32,408 nt of DNA, taken from contig CAJCIO010000194.1 in the NCBI GenBank assembly GCA_903970465.1, positions 1 through 32,408 on the forward strand, given 5' to 3'. Numbering within the stretch: position 1 is the first letter of the stretch; each line of letters begins with the position of its first letter. This document shows positions 1 through 9,292 of the stretch, piece by piece. The DNA comes from Gammaproteobacteria bacterium (GTDB taxonomy: Bacteria > Pseudomonadota > Gammaproteobacteria > Pseudomonadales > Pseudomonadaceae). Both the position numbers and the translations under genes were made by a program. The notes below the pieces were generated by a model, which was not told the origin of the DNA, did no database searches, and saw nothing but the letters and a program-made list of their open reading frames with translations.

Positions 1-1
1 C

Positions 2-1846
2 CGCGATGTCAGCCGGCCATTGAAAAAGTTTGCCAAAAGCCTCGATGAGCGCGCCGGTCAGGCACGGGAAATCCCGTTGCTGCTGGGTGAGCTGAGCAAG
101 TTGCAGGGCGACGCCTTGTCGCAGCTTGAAATGCCCGAGCAGTCTGTTCGGCCTGGCTTGTTGCAGCGGTTGTTCGGTGGCAAGGAGCCTGGGGCGCAGG
201 AGGCGGTGGTGCCTGGCGCGGAGGTCGAGGCGATTCACGGGCCAGCGGGGGGCGGTTCGGCACCGGCGCCCGTCGAGCGCGCCGATGAAGCCGTCGAACC
301 GAGTGCTGTGGCGCCTGCTCCGGCGCCAGTGCTGGCGGGGGAAGTCCAGGCTGCCTCGGCAGCCGAGGAGAGGCTGGCCGCCCCCCCTGTCGAGGCAGCT
401 GAGGCAGAGGCAGAGGCAGAGGCCGAACCGGCTACCGCAACCGTGGAGGCTGAGGAAAAAACCGTCGACACGCCTGCGGTAACGCCTGAGCCTGGAGCCG
501 AAGCCGAAGCCGAAGCCGAAGCCGAAGCCGAAGCTGAAGTTGAGCCAGAGGTGTTAACGCAGGTGGATGCGGCCACCGACGCCGATACCGAAGTCGGCAT
601 CAATGAGCCAGTGGCCTCCTCGGCGCCCATCGTTCAACCCGACGCCGTTGACCCGTTGCCCCCAGCGCCAGCCGCCCCGCTGCCGATCTACCTCGACAGC
701 CTGCCACTACCTCCCGTCATGGCCGAAGCCCTTGCCGCCATCGACCCCCATGCACCGGCCGAAGACATTCTCTACGCCCTGCCTGACACCCCCGAGCCGT
801 CCTACAGCTCGGTGGCCACCCATATCGAGGACACTCTGCTGGGCCTGCTCAACGACCTGAGTGTGCCCGAACGACACCAGCCGCAGGCCGATAGCTTGAA
901 AGGCCGACTCGAACACGGGTTGAACTGGTACGAACTGCTGCCGATCCTCGACGATCTTGCGGTGCTTATGCTGGCGGTCAACGACAGCGGCCAGCATGAA
1001 TTCGAGGCCTACCTGCAGGAGCTCAACCGGCGCCTCGAAGGCTTCCAGAGCCAGCTGCGCGAAGCCAGCGACGGCCATGCCGACAACCACAATGAGGCTC
1101 GCGAGATGGACAGCGAGCTGCGCGAACAGGTCGACGGCCTGCAGAGCAGCGTCGCGGGCGCCACCGACATCATCAGCCTCAAGGGCATCCTCGACAGCCG
1201 CCTTGAAGGCTTGCTCGGCACGCTCGATGCGCACCAGCAACAGCGCGACCTGCGCGAACAGGAGGTCGCGAGCCGCCTGCAAGCCTTGGCCGAGCGCGTC
1301 ACAACCATGGAAACCGAGGCCCTTGGCTATCGCGAGCACCTCGAAGAACAACGCCAGAAAGCCTTGAACGACCCGCTCACCGGTCTGCCCAACCGCGCGG
1401 CCTGGAGCGAGCGACTCGAACGGGAGGTCGCGCAATGGCAGGAAACCGGCGATCCATTGATGCTGGCCATGATCGACCTCGACCACTTCAAGGTCATCAA
1501 CGACAGTTACGGCCACTTGGCTGGCGACAAAGTACTGAAAATCATCGCGTCGCAATTGCAAAAACACCTGCGTCCGGGTGATTTCATTGCCCGCTTCGGC
1601 GGCGAAGAGTTCGTCGTATCGATGCCGCGTACGGCCCAGGCGGACGGCGCGGCAGTACTCGAGAGCATGCGTGCAGCGATCGAAGCTTGCCCGTTCCACT
1701 TCAAGGGTCAGCGGGTGACCATTACCACGTCCATCGGCTTCAGCGGCTTCAAACCCCATGAGCGCGCCGATGCTGTACTCAAGCGTGCCGACCAGGCGCT
1801 GTACAAGGCAAAAGAGGTGGGGCGCAACACGGTGATAGCGGGCTGA
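2..1846 (+). CDS. dgcP: Diguanylate cyclase DgcP (GGDEF), 5'-truncated by window edge
   Basis: Makes the second messenger c-di-GMP from two GTP. The frame is open from base 2, and the residues before the first possible start (TTG at 20) look like ordinary DgcP coding sequence, so the real start lies outside the window. Order: a conserved amino-terminal helical region, a very Ala/Glu/Pro-rich linker (about bases 230-660) with an Ala-Glu repeat, a helical middle region (about 690-1360), then the GGDEF domain. The domain begins with the DPLTGLPNR motif (near 1371), the active site is GGEEF (1598-1612), and an RPGD inhibitory I-site lies five residues before it (1571-1582), so the enzyme should be active and product-inhibited. 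In P. aeruginosa the counterpart is PA5487, next to ampDh2, as here. The family is known to act with polar proteins; the linker may serve that role (inference). Confidence 0.9.
   Translation, partial: RDVSRPLKKFAKSLDERAGQAREIPLLLGELSKLQGDALSQLEMPEQSVRPGLLQRLFGGKEPGAQEAVVPGAEVEAIHGPAGGGSAPAPVERADEAVEPSAVAPAPAPVLAGEVQAASAAEERLAAPPVEAAEAEAEAEAEPATATVEAEEKTVDTPAVTPEPGAEAEAEAEAEAEAEVEPEVLTQVDAATDADTEVGINEPVASSAPIVQPDAVDPLPPAPAAPLPIYLDSLPLPPVMAEALAAIDPHAPAEDILYALPDTPEPSYSSVATHIEDTLLGLLNDLSVPERHQPQADSLKGRLEHGLNWYELLPILDDLAVLMLAVNDSGQHEFEAYLQELNRRLEGFQSQLREASDGHADNHNEAREMDSELREQVDGLQSSVAGATDIISLKGILDSRLEGLLGTLDAHQQQRDLREQEVASRLQALAERVTTMETEALGYREHLEEQRQKALNDPLTGLPNRAAWSERLEREVAQWQETGDPLMLAMIDLDHFKVINDSYGHLAGDKVLKIIASQLQKHLRPGDFIARFGGEEFVVSMPRTAQADGAAVLESMRAAIEACPFHFKGQRVTITTSIGFSGFKPHERADAVLKRADQALYKAKEVGRNTVIAG
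403..545 (+). repeat. In-frame Ala-Glu coding repeat in dgcP
   Basis: Two runs of alternating GCN-GAR codons, at about 403-428 and 499-540, encode (Ala-Glu)n within the acidic linker. The second run is a near-perfect six-base repeat (GAAGCC), so its length could vary between strains by slippage without breaking the frame. Confidence 0.85.
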
Positions 1847-1910
1847 CCTACGGTGCCTTGACCAGGCCCTCCGCCGGCATAGCCCGCTCTCACAGGGTGC
1901 GCGGTGCCTT

Positions 1911-1946
1911 TGTGGGAGCAAGGTTGTGCGTTCGGCGGCGAAGAGG
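1911..1946 (+). repeat. REP-like element, half palindrome
   Basis: Begins TGTGGGAGCAAGG, the head of the common fluorescent-pseudomonad REP sequence, and runs into a degenerate second half rich in GGCGGCGAAG. It lies in the spacer after dgcP. Only one arm is well preserved. Confidence 0.55.
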
Positions 1947-1961
1947 CCAGCGGCGATTGCC

Positions 1962-2003
1962 CAAGTTCCAAGGCTCATCCCAAGATCCAAGGCTCATCCC
2001 ATG
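1962..2003. repeat. 19-base tandem direct repeat upstream of the amidase gene
   Basis: The 16-mer TCCAAGGCTCATCCCA occurs at 1967-1982 and again at 1986-2001. With matching flanks (CAAG plus one variable base) the period is 19 bases. It lies between the REP-like element and the amidase start. No function is evident; it could be a duplication or a direct-repeat regulator site. Confidence 0.7.
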
Positions 2004-2075
2004 GTCAAATCACGAAATTCCAATAACCTTTACGTTATGATATTGCATTGCCGCCTTCACACGTGTCTCGTTACC

Positions 2076-2858
2076 TTGAAACTATTCCGTTATCTCGCCG
2101 CCCCGCTGTTGATCCTGCTTGCTGCTTGCAGCAGCGAGCCGAAGATCGATCACAGCTTCCCTTCCGCCAACCACGACAGCCGCATCCAGTTCGTGGTGAT
2201 GCACTACACCTCTGCATCGCTGCCCCGCTCGCTGGCCCTGCTGACTCATGGCGAAGTCAGCGCCCACTACCTGATCGGCGATACTCCGCCGACCATCTAC
2301 CAATTGGTGGACGAAAACCAGCGGGCCTGGCACGCCGGAGAAAGCGAATGGGCGGGCCGTACCTGGCTCAACTCCAGCTCGCTGGGCATCGAAATCGTCA
2401 GCCCGGGCTATACCGACGGCCCCACTGGCAGGGTCTGGTACCCTTACACCGAGGGGCAGATCAACTCGCTGATCTACCTGCTCAAGGATATCCGTACACG
2501 ATATAAGATCGACCCGCGCAATTATGTTGGTCATAGTGATATCGCGCCGTTGCGAAAACTTGATCCAGGGCCGATGTTCCCTTGGAAACGCCTCGCCCAG
2601 GAGGGTTTCGGGATCTGGCCGGATGCCAACGAGGTCGCCCGCTACAAGGCTCGATTCGATGTCAATCTGCCAAGCGCAGCCTGGTTTCAGCAACAACTTG
2701 CGCAGTTGGGTTATGCGGTCCCGCAGACCGGCGAGTTCGATGTTACGACTGTCCACGTCATTGCCGCGTTCCAGATGCATTATCGTCCAGAGCGTTTCGA
2801 TGGCAGCGCTGATGCGCAAAGCGCCGCGATCCTGCAGACGCTCAACAATATGAAGTGA
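2076..2858 (+). CDS. ampDh2: N-acetylmuramoyl-L-alanine amidase, outer-membrane lipoprotein (AmpDh2/AmiD type)
   Basis: A zinc amidase that cuts the bond between N-acetylmuramic acid and the stem peptide in peptidoglycan and muropeptides. With the TTG start chosen (260 aa), residues 1-17 are a lipoprotein signal ending in LLAAC (Cys18). Ser at +2 predicts outer-membrane sorting. Amidase_2 domain: zinc ligands His43 (VMHYTS), His153 and Asp163 (GHSDIAPLRKLDPG), with catalytic Glu106 (LGIEIV) and Lys161. Residues about 200-257 resemble a peptidoglycan-binding fold. ATG codons at 2001 and 2037 are in frame upstream, but a TATGAT -10-like hexamer overlaps the 2037 ATG and the short form gives the cleaner signal peptide; no strong ribosome site decides this. 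It is the homologue of P. aeruginosa PA5485, whose product helps limit AmpC beta-lactamase induction (family knowledge). Confidence 0.88.
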   Translation: MKLFRYLAAPLLILLAACSSEPKIDHSFPSANHDSRIQFVVMHYTSASLPRSLALLTHGEVSAHYLIGDTPPTIYQLVDENQRAWHAGESEWAGRTWLNSSSLGIEIVSPGYTDGPTGRVWYPYTEGQINSLIYLLKDIRTRYKIDPRNYVGHSDIAPLRKLDPGPMFPWKRLAQEGFGIWPDANEVARYKARFDVNLPSAAWFQQQLAQLGYAVPQTGEFDVTTVHVIAAFQMHYRPERFDGSADAQSAAILQTLNNMK

Positions 2859-2862
2859 TCTA

Positions 2863-2887
2863 CCGGGAGCTCCCTTCCGGCTTTTTT
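2863..2887 (+). terminator. Rho-independent terminator after the amidase gene
   Basis: The stem CCGGGAG pairs with CTTCCGG (one G-T pair) around a CTCC loop and is followed by CTTTTTT. It begins five bases after the amidase stop, so the phosphodiesterase gene downstream probably has its own promoter. Confidence 0.8.
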
Positions 2888-2927
2888 CAACCCGCTACCA
2901 CCCCGTGTAACCACCGGATTAACGTCG

Positions 2928-4550
2928 ATGTTCTTTGCCACCGCAGCGCTGCGCAGTAACTTGGGCCGTCCCTGGATCCTGGCGACGCTGACGGCTATTG
3001 CAGCGGCACTGCTGCTCTCGGCAGGCAGCTACATGCTGGTCAAGCACGCCTTGGAGCAAAGCGAAGCCGAGCAGATGAACGCCCGCGGCGAACGTTTCCT
3101 CGACCGTTTGGAACAGATATTCGGCCAATTGCGCGAAGGCGTCGACCAACTGGCAGCGCAGCCGTCGCGTCAGTGTGATGCGCCGATGCTCGCGGCGCTT
3201 AACCAGGTTGGGTTCGATTACCGCTTCGTCTTCGAGGCGGCTTTCGTGGACGGCAACCAATCCTGCTCCAGTCGCCCCGGTCGGGCCACCGCCGATCTGG
3301 ATCGGCCCCCGGATATCGAGGGTCCCACCTACAAGTACTGGCTGAACACTTCGACCGAGCCCAATGACAACCTGGCGGCGCTAATGCTGGGGCGCGGCAA
3401 TTTCCGTGTTTCTACCTCCCGCGGGCACCTGACCGACGTCGTCGATCTGTCCGATAACGGCAGCCTGCTGGTGCTGCTCGACAAGGGCCAGCGTGCGGTG
3501 CCGGTGCTGGGCCCGCCACAGGTCTGGCCACCGACGCGCAATTGGCCGCCCAGCTCGGGCGACGCGCTGACCATCACCGCCGATCGCCTGATCTATCGCA
3601 TGTCGACCAAATCCCCGGACTACCAGCTGGTATTGATCACCCCGCGCATCAACCTGATGGCTCGGCTGAACTCGCCATTGTGGTTGCTGTTCCCCGCGAG
3701 CTTGCTCATCGCCATCTTCTCCGGCTGGTCGGTGTTGGTACTGGTGCGCCAACGCCGCACCTTGAACGGTGAGCTGCAAGGTGCCTTGCGCCGTGGCGAG
3801 ATACGCGTGTTGTATCAACCGATTTTCGATTTGAGCAGCCGCCGCTGCGTGGGGGCCGAGGCGCTGGTGCGCTGGCGGCGCCCGGACGGCACCCTGACCA
3901 GCCCTGACCTGTTCATTCCGCTGGCAGAGAACACCGGGCTGATTCGCGAGATCACCGACTTCGTGCTCCAGCAGTTGCTGGAGCAGCTCGGCCAGGTGCT
4001 GCGAGCCAACCCGCACCTGTATATCTCGGTCAACCTGGCGGCCTGCGATGTCATGGAGCCGCGCATAGGCGCGGTGGTAGGCAAGCTGCTGGATCTGTAT
4101 CGAGTAGCGCCCCGCCAGATCGCCTTCGAGGTGACGGAGCGCGGCCTGATCGACGTGGTGCCCGCGCGGGAAAACCTGCAAAGCCTGCGCGATCTGGGGC
4201 ATCAGGTATTGATCGACGACTTCGGCACTGGCTATTGCAGCCTGGCCTATCTGCAGACCCTGCCGGTGGATTGCCTGAAAATCGACAAGGCCTTCATCGA
4301 TGCCCTCGGCCATGACGCCGCCAGCAGCGGCGTGGCCCCGCACATCATCCGCATGGCCCACGCGCTGGACCTCAAGGTGATCGCTGAAGGCATCGAGTCC
4401 GAGGCCCAGGCCATTCTGCTGGCCAGCGAAGGAGTCAATTATGGACAGGGCTGGTTGTTCGCTCAGGCACTCAATTCCCGCCAGTTCAGCGAGCTGATAA
4501 CCCGCGGCCGACGCAAGAAGATCGGTCGTCGGGTCGAAGACGAAGCCTGA
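2928..4550 (+). CDS. CSS-motif EAL c-di-GMP phosphodiesterase, membrane protein
   Basis: Hydrolyses c-di-GMP. The 540-aa protein has membrane segments at about 15-38 and 250-274 enclosing a periplasmic CSS domain. That domain holds Cys83 and the Cys113-Ser114-Ser115 signature; in relatives these cysteines form a disulphide that controls activity (family knowledge). The cytoplasmic EAL domain (about 285-525) looks complete: Glu311-Ala-Leu, Asn369, Glu404 in EVTERG, the metal pair Asp430-Asp431 in DDFGTGY, Lys451 and Glu487 in VIAEGIES. No GGDEF domain is present. It lies two genes from the cyclase dgcP, so synthesis and breakdown of c-di-GMP are encoded close together. The enterobacterial relatives are the PdeC group; no symbol is assigned. 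It converges on kinB with 23 bases between stop codons. Confidence 0.88.
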   Translation: MFFATAALRSNLGRPWILATLTAIAAALLLSAGSYMLVKHALEQSEAEQMNARGERFLDRLEQIFGQLREGVDQLAAQPSRQCDAPMLAALNQVGFDYRFVFEAAFVDGNQSCSSRPGRATADLDRPPDIEGPTYKYWLNTSTEPNDNLAALMLGRGNFRVSTSRGHLTDVVDLSDNGSLLVLLDKGQRAVPVLGPPQVWPPTRNWPPSSGDALTITADRLIYRMSTKSPDYQLVLITPRINLMARLNSPLWLLFPASLLIAIFSGWSVLVLVRQRRTLNGELQGALRRGEIRVLYQPIFDLSSRRCVGAEALVRWRRPDGTLTSPDLFIPLAENTGLIREITDFVLQQLLEQLGQVLRANPHLYISVNLAACDVMEPRIGAVVGKLLDLYRVAPRQIAFEVTERGLIDVVPARENLQSLRDLGHQVLIDDFGTGYCSLAYLQTLPVDCLKIDKAFIDALGHDAASSGVAPHIIRMAHALDLKVIAEGIESEAQAILLASEGVNYGQGWLFAQALNSRQFSELITRGRRKKIGRRVEDEA

Positions 4551-4573
4551 GCGCTGCCGTCAAAGCGACAGGC

Positions 4574-6357
4574 TCAGACCGGCAGCGTCATATAGAACTG
4601 CGTGCCCTGCCCAGGCCGCGAATAGACGCCCATCCGCCCGCCGTGCAGTTGCACGATCTCCTTGCACAACGCCAGGCCCAGGCCGGCGCCGCCCTTCTTG
4701 CGGCCGACCTGCACGAACGGTTCGAAGATCCGTCCCTGCTGGCCGTAGGCGATCCCTTCGCCATTGTCCTCGACGCTGATGATCACGCGCTCGGCATGCC
4801 GTCGGGCCTGCAGATGGATGCGGCCGTTTTCCGGGGTATGGCGCAAGGCGTTGTCCATCAGGTTGTCGATCACCCGATCAAGTTGTGCCTGATCGGCCAA
4901 CAGCCGAGGCAAGGCTTCTTGCTCCTCGATGGCGAGCACGATGCCCTTCTCCTGCGCGGGCCCCTGATAGCGGGCTTCGGCACGCAACAGTAGATCGCTG
5001 ATGGTGCAGGGTGCCAGATTGAGTTTTTGCTGACCGCTCTGGTAGCGGGAGAAATTCAGCAAGTCGTTGATCAGCTGCATCAGGCGCTGCATTTCTTCGT
5101 TGACCGTGCTCAGCAGGTCGTACTCCCGAGACGCCGGGTCGAAGCGCACTCGCTCTTGCAGCAGGCCGAAGGCCATGTGCATGCCGGTCACCGGGGTGCG
5201 CAGCTCGTGGGAGGCGCGCAGCACGAACTCGCTGCGCACTCGTTCGAAGGCGCGTTGCTCGGTGACGTCGTGAAGCACCATGACGGCGCCGAGGATCTGC
5301 CCGGTCGGGTGGCTGACCGGGGTCAAACTGTAGGACAGCAGGCGGGTTTCGCCCTCGACCTCAAAGCTCAGGTCCTCCAGCGCCCGCTCCAGGGAGCCGC
5401 CGCGCAAGATCAACTGCAGCTGTTCGTCCATCTCCGGACGCCGCAGCGCTTGGCCCAGGGGGTTGCCCAGCTGGCTGTCGTCCCAGCCCAGTTGGCGTTG
5501 CGCCACCGGATTGAGGTGTTCCAGCAGGCCTTGCCGGTCGATCATCAGCAAACCATCGTCGATGCTGTCGAGCACCGCCTGCAAGCGTTGCTGGCCGGCG
5601 CGCAACTCGTCGACATTGGTTTCCTGGTGGCGGCGCAAGGCCGCGGCCATGGTACCGAAGCGGTGCGTCAGCTGCGTCATCTCGTCGGCCGAAGAGGTCG
5701 GCAACGTCACGTCGAAATTACCCTGGCTGATATGGTCGGCGGCGGCCGCAAGCGCTTCGATCGGGCCGCCGAAACGCTTGGCGATGCCATGGGCGGTAAT
5801 GAAGCCGATGATCAAAACCGCAATGCCCACCAGTCCCAGCAGCGTAGAGATCAGCACCGCGCGGTCGTGGGAGGCCATCTCACCCGCAGTGATCAAGTCG
5901 AGTGTGGCGCGATGGGTTTGGATCAGGTCATTGCGGACCTCGTTGAACGCCTTGTTCTGGGCGCCGTCGTTGCTGATGTTGCCCGCATTGCGCGCGGCTT
6001 GCGCCAAGGCTTCTACATAGCTCTGGTAATCGCCGGCAGCCTGCACGAAGGCACGCTGTTGCTCGGCGCTGATGGGCGCCGCGAGCGCTTCATCGAGCAG
6101 CGCGCGGAATTGCACCTGAGAGCGGCTCAGGGCGTCCTTGTCAGGCACGTTGTTCTGGGTCATGAACAACTGGTCGCCCAAGGTCTGGCGCAGTTTCAGA
6201 CCGAGGTCCAAGGTAACGAAGTTGTTGTGAATCAGCGACTGCTGGGCCTTGGCCATCTGAATGACGCTGACCAGGCCCAGCAACAGGCCCAGCAAGGCAA
6301 CAGTGATCAACGCGGAGATGCTCAGGAACAAGCGTGTCCGCAATTTCATGGGTAACT

Positions 6358-6361
<4 letters not shown>
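4574..6361 (-). CDS. kinB: Sensor histidine kinase/phosphatase KinB
   Basis: Partner of AlgB. The 595-aa protein matches the P. aeruginosa KinB length. Order: first membrane segment (about 10-36), periplasmic four-helix sensor (37-167), second membrane segment (168-192), HAMP (193-245), PAS (about 250-368), HisKA with His385 and Pro390 in HELRTP, then HATPase with Asn504 (N box), DNGEGI (532-537) and GGAGLGLAL (557-565). In P. aeruginosa the equivalent His385 and Pro390 are the kinase and phosphatase residues, and loss of KinB gives alginate overproduction through AlgB (established). The start ATG overlaps the algB stop as ATGA, so translation is coupled. A second in-frame ATG at 6349 (residue 5) is possible. 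No kinB promoter is visible. Confidence 0.95.
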
Positions 6362-7704
<1,343 letters not shown>

Positions 7705-7763
7705 TTTCCTACGCCTCTATCAGATTGGTCTTACAGAAACATCTTACGTTAGTCAGGGAAAAA

Positions 7764-7776
7764 TCGTGCAAGTTGC
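7764..7776. promoter_or_regulatory. Candidate enhancer site for AlgB (UAS1)
   Basis: TCGTGCAAGTTGC starts exactly 113 bases before the -24 GG of the BON-gene promoter. The equivalent TCGTGCAAATCGC lies at the identical distance before the second sigma-54 promoter. It is centred near -132 from the predicted start, a normal enhancer distance, and 60-72 bases upstream of the algB start codon, so it could also serve autoregulation. Assignment to AlgB is inference. Confidence 0.6.
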
Positions 7777-7834
7777 AGGGTTTATTCTGATTCATTCCGC
7801 ACCCCGCATGGTAGTTCGCTGAGAAAACAATCGC

Positions 7835-7849
7835 TAACTTTCTGATTTT
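7835..7849. promoter_or_regulatory. IHF-like site between enhancer and sigma-54 promoter 1
   Basis: TAACTTTCTGATTTT; its complement contains AATCAGAAAGTTA, a 12 of 13 match to the IHF consensus WATCAANNNNTTR. It is centred near -60, the usual place for IHF-assisted looping at sigma-54 promoters. The matching site at 8874-8888 has the same spacing. Confidence 0.6.
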
Positions 7850-7875
7850 TCTCCAAAACCTTGTTGTCAAAGGCC

Positions 7876-7890
7876 TGGCATGGGGGTTGC
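7876..7890 (+). promoter_or_regulatory. Sigma-54 (-24/-12) promoter of the BON-domain gene
   Basis: TGGCATGGGGGTTGC matches the consensus TGGCACGNNNNTTGC with one change. The invariant GG (7877-7878) and GC (7889-7890) have the required spacing. The predicted transcript start is near 7902, which leaves a short leader with a TGGAGA ribosome site before the ATG at 7928. Confidence 0.85.
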
Positions 7891-7927
7891 GAGACTAAGG
7901 GCAATTCAAAAACATGGAGAATAATCG

Positions 7928-8776
7928 ATGAAAACACTCAAAACGCTTGCTCGGGCTTCGGCCACCGTAATGGTGTTATTGGCGCAAAGTGCGCCGAGTT
8001 TTGCCGCAGACGGCAGCTTGGCCAGTCAACTACAGGCAGCCAGGCAAGAGGGGTCGATATGGACGGCCTTCGCCCTCAACCGGCACCTGAGTCCGTTCAA
8101 GCTCGGGGTGGTGGTGCATCAAGGCACGGCGACGCTGAGTGGCGCGGTGGAAAACGAAGTGGATCGTGAGTTGGCCGCGCAGATCGCCGGGGACGTGGAG
8201 GGTATTACCAAGGTCGACAATCAGCTCAAGGTCGATGACCACCTGGCCGAGCAGATGCCCGCTCGACAGTCGCTGGCACAGCGCTTCGATGACGCGACCC
8301 TGACCGCCACCATCAAGTCCAAACTGCTGTGGAACACCAGTACCCGCGACCTGCATGGCAGCGTTGCCACCGAGAACGGCGTGGTGACGCTCAAGGGCAA
8401 GGCCCCGACTGCGGATGCCAAATTGCTGGCTGGCAGCCTGGCTGCTAATACCGAAGGGGTTTATCAGGTGAACAACCTGATCAGCCTGAGCGCCGCCGAC
8501 ACCTCGACCACGCGTGCCGAGACAGCCGCCAAAACCACCGAAGACGCCCTGAGCGATGCCTGGATCACCAGTAAGGTAAAGGCCAGCCTTCTATATAGCC
8601 GCAGCCTTGATGGCCTGACCATCAATGTCGAAACCCGCACCGGTATGGTCAGCCTTAGTGGCGATGTAGGCAGCAGTGAGGAAAAAACCGTGGCGTTGGA
8701 ACTGGCACGCAATATCCGCGGGGTGAGAGGGGTCGATGCCGATCTGCTGAAAGTCGCAGTCAAGCCAGCGCTTTAG
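7928..8776 (+). CDS. Periplasmic protein with three BON domains (OsmY-like)
   Basis: A 282-aa exported protein. The signal peptide runs over residues 1-26, ending PSFA before ADGS. Three BON domains follow at about 33-103, 119-188 and 207-277, each with the beta-Gly-x-Val-x-Leu-x-Gly strand (GTATLSG, GVVTLKG, GMVSLSG). BON proteins bind membrane phospholipid or envelope surfaces and are often stress-induced; E. coli OsmY has two such domains. The exact role here is unknown. The gene is divergent from algB and preceded by a strong sigma-54 promoter with IHF and enhancer-like sites. The start is fixed by the signal peptide and the ribosome site at 7915-7920. Confidence 0.88.
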   Translation: MKTLKTLARASATVMVLLAQSAPSFAADGSLASQLQAARQEGSIWTAFALNRHLSPFKLGVVVHQGTATLSGAVENEVDRELAAQIAGDVEGITKVDNQLKVDDHLAEQMPARQSLAQRFDDATLTATIKSKLLWNTSTRDLHGSVATENGVVTLKGKAPTADAKLLAGSLAANTEGVYQVNNLISLSAADTSTTRAETAAKTTEDALSDAWITSKVKASLLYSRSLDGLTINVETRTGMVSLSGDVGSSEEKTVALELARNIRGVRGVDADLLKVAVKPAL

Positions 8777-8802
8777 AGGCCCGCCGCGGAATAATGGCCG
8801 GG

Positions 8803-8815
8803 TCGTGCAAATCGC
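8803..8815. promoter_or_regulatory. Candidate enhancer site for AlgB (UAS2)
   Basis: TCGTGCAAATCGC begins 113 bases before the -24 GG of the promoter at 8915, exactly as UAS1 does for its promoter. It shares 11 of 13 bases with UAS1 and starts 27 bases after the BON gene stop. A further seven-base copy, TCGTGCA, lies at 8835-8841, 32 bases (three helical turns) downstream. Confidence 0.6.
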
Positions 8816-8873
8816 CCGAGCCGCCAGGGGTGGATCGTGCAGGATGAAGGTCGTAGGAGTGCATTAACATTCA

Positions 8874-8888
8874 TAACTCACTGATTTT
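8874..8888. promoter_or_regulatory. IHF-like site before sigma-54 promoter 2
   Basis: TAACTCACTGATTTT shares 13 of 15 bases with the site at 7835 and sits at the same distance from its promoter. The complement AATCAGTGAGTTA is a 12 of 13 IHF consensus match. The surrounding 8861-8913 is AT-rich. Confidence 0.6.
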
Positions 8889-8914
8889 ATTGAGATTTAT
8901 TAAGTAACAAAATG

Positions 8915-8929
8915 TGGCACGGCGTCTGC
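8915..8929 (+). promoter_or_regulatory. Sigma-54 (-24/-12) promoter of the small membrane protein genes
   Basis: TGGCACGGCGTCTGC matches TGGCACGNNNNTTGC except for one base. The GG and GC pairs are correctly spaced. The predicted start is near 8941, giving a leader of about 70 bases before the ATG at 9014. Confidence 0.85.
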
Positions 8930-9013
8930 AATAACCTCGGTAACAGAATTTATCGTCGTTGAACGCCAAGACCAATCCTTCAGCAGCCATCACTGAAGGT
9001 CAGGAGCCACAGG

Positions 9014-9292
9014 ATGAACCGCACACCTCTCGCCACTGCTGCTGTTGCGTCCTCCCACGTTCAACAGGGTCTCTTCGTGTTGTTCGCCGTGCTGGTTACC
9101 TTGTTGGCTTGTACGGCGTACCAACGTATGACCCAGGCGCCTGAACCCTTGCTGCACATGATGCCGCACGCGGCGAGCTCGCACTTCAGTCCGGTCAGCA
9201 GCCGCGAGATGGAAGTGCCCAGCGCGCGCGACTTCGAACAAACCGCTGAGGTGAGCGCACCTGCCGCCCCCCAGCAGCGCTGGACGTTCTAA
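9014..9292 (+). CDS. Small single-pass membrane protein, function unknown
   Basis: 92 aa. A short amino-terminal stretch is followed by one clear membrane helix (about residues 17-37, VQQGLFVLFAVLVTLLACTA) and a soluble tail rich in Ser, Glu and Pro ending QQRWTF. I do not recognise the family. The ATG at 9014 has a good GGAG ribosome site (about 9003-9006), and the gene directly follows a sigma-54 promoter, which supports it as real. The cysteine within the helix (LLAC) resembles a lipobox, so a lipoprotein is an alternative reading, although the preceding region is long for one. It is probably cotranscribed with the DUF1328 gene 104 bases downstream. Confidence 0.7.
   Translation: MNRTPLATAAVASSHVQQGLFVLFAVLVTLLACTAYQRMTQAPEPLLHMMPHAASSHFSPVSSREMEVPSARDFEQTAEVSAPAAPQQRWTF

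Noticed and set aside
4547..4582. Bidirectional terminator between the EAL gene and kinB
   Set aside because: CTGAGC/GCTCAG arms overlap both stop codons but the loop is long and there is no T-run on either strand, so termination cannot be claimed.
5027..6355. 442-codon open frame antisense to kinB
   Set aside because: Its composition (Gln, His, Arg, Val-rich) is that of a shadow frame in high-GC DNA, and it overlaps a clear kinB coding sequence with intact motifs.
7821..7853. GAGAAAA/TTTTCTC inverted repeat as an AlgB site
   Set aside because: It overlaps the IHF-like element and has no counterpart at the second sigma-54 promoter, unlike the TCGTGCA motif, which is in exact register.
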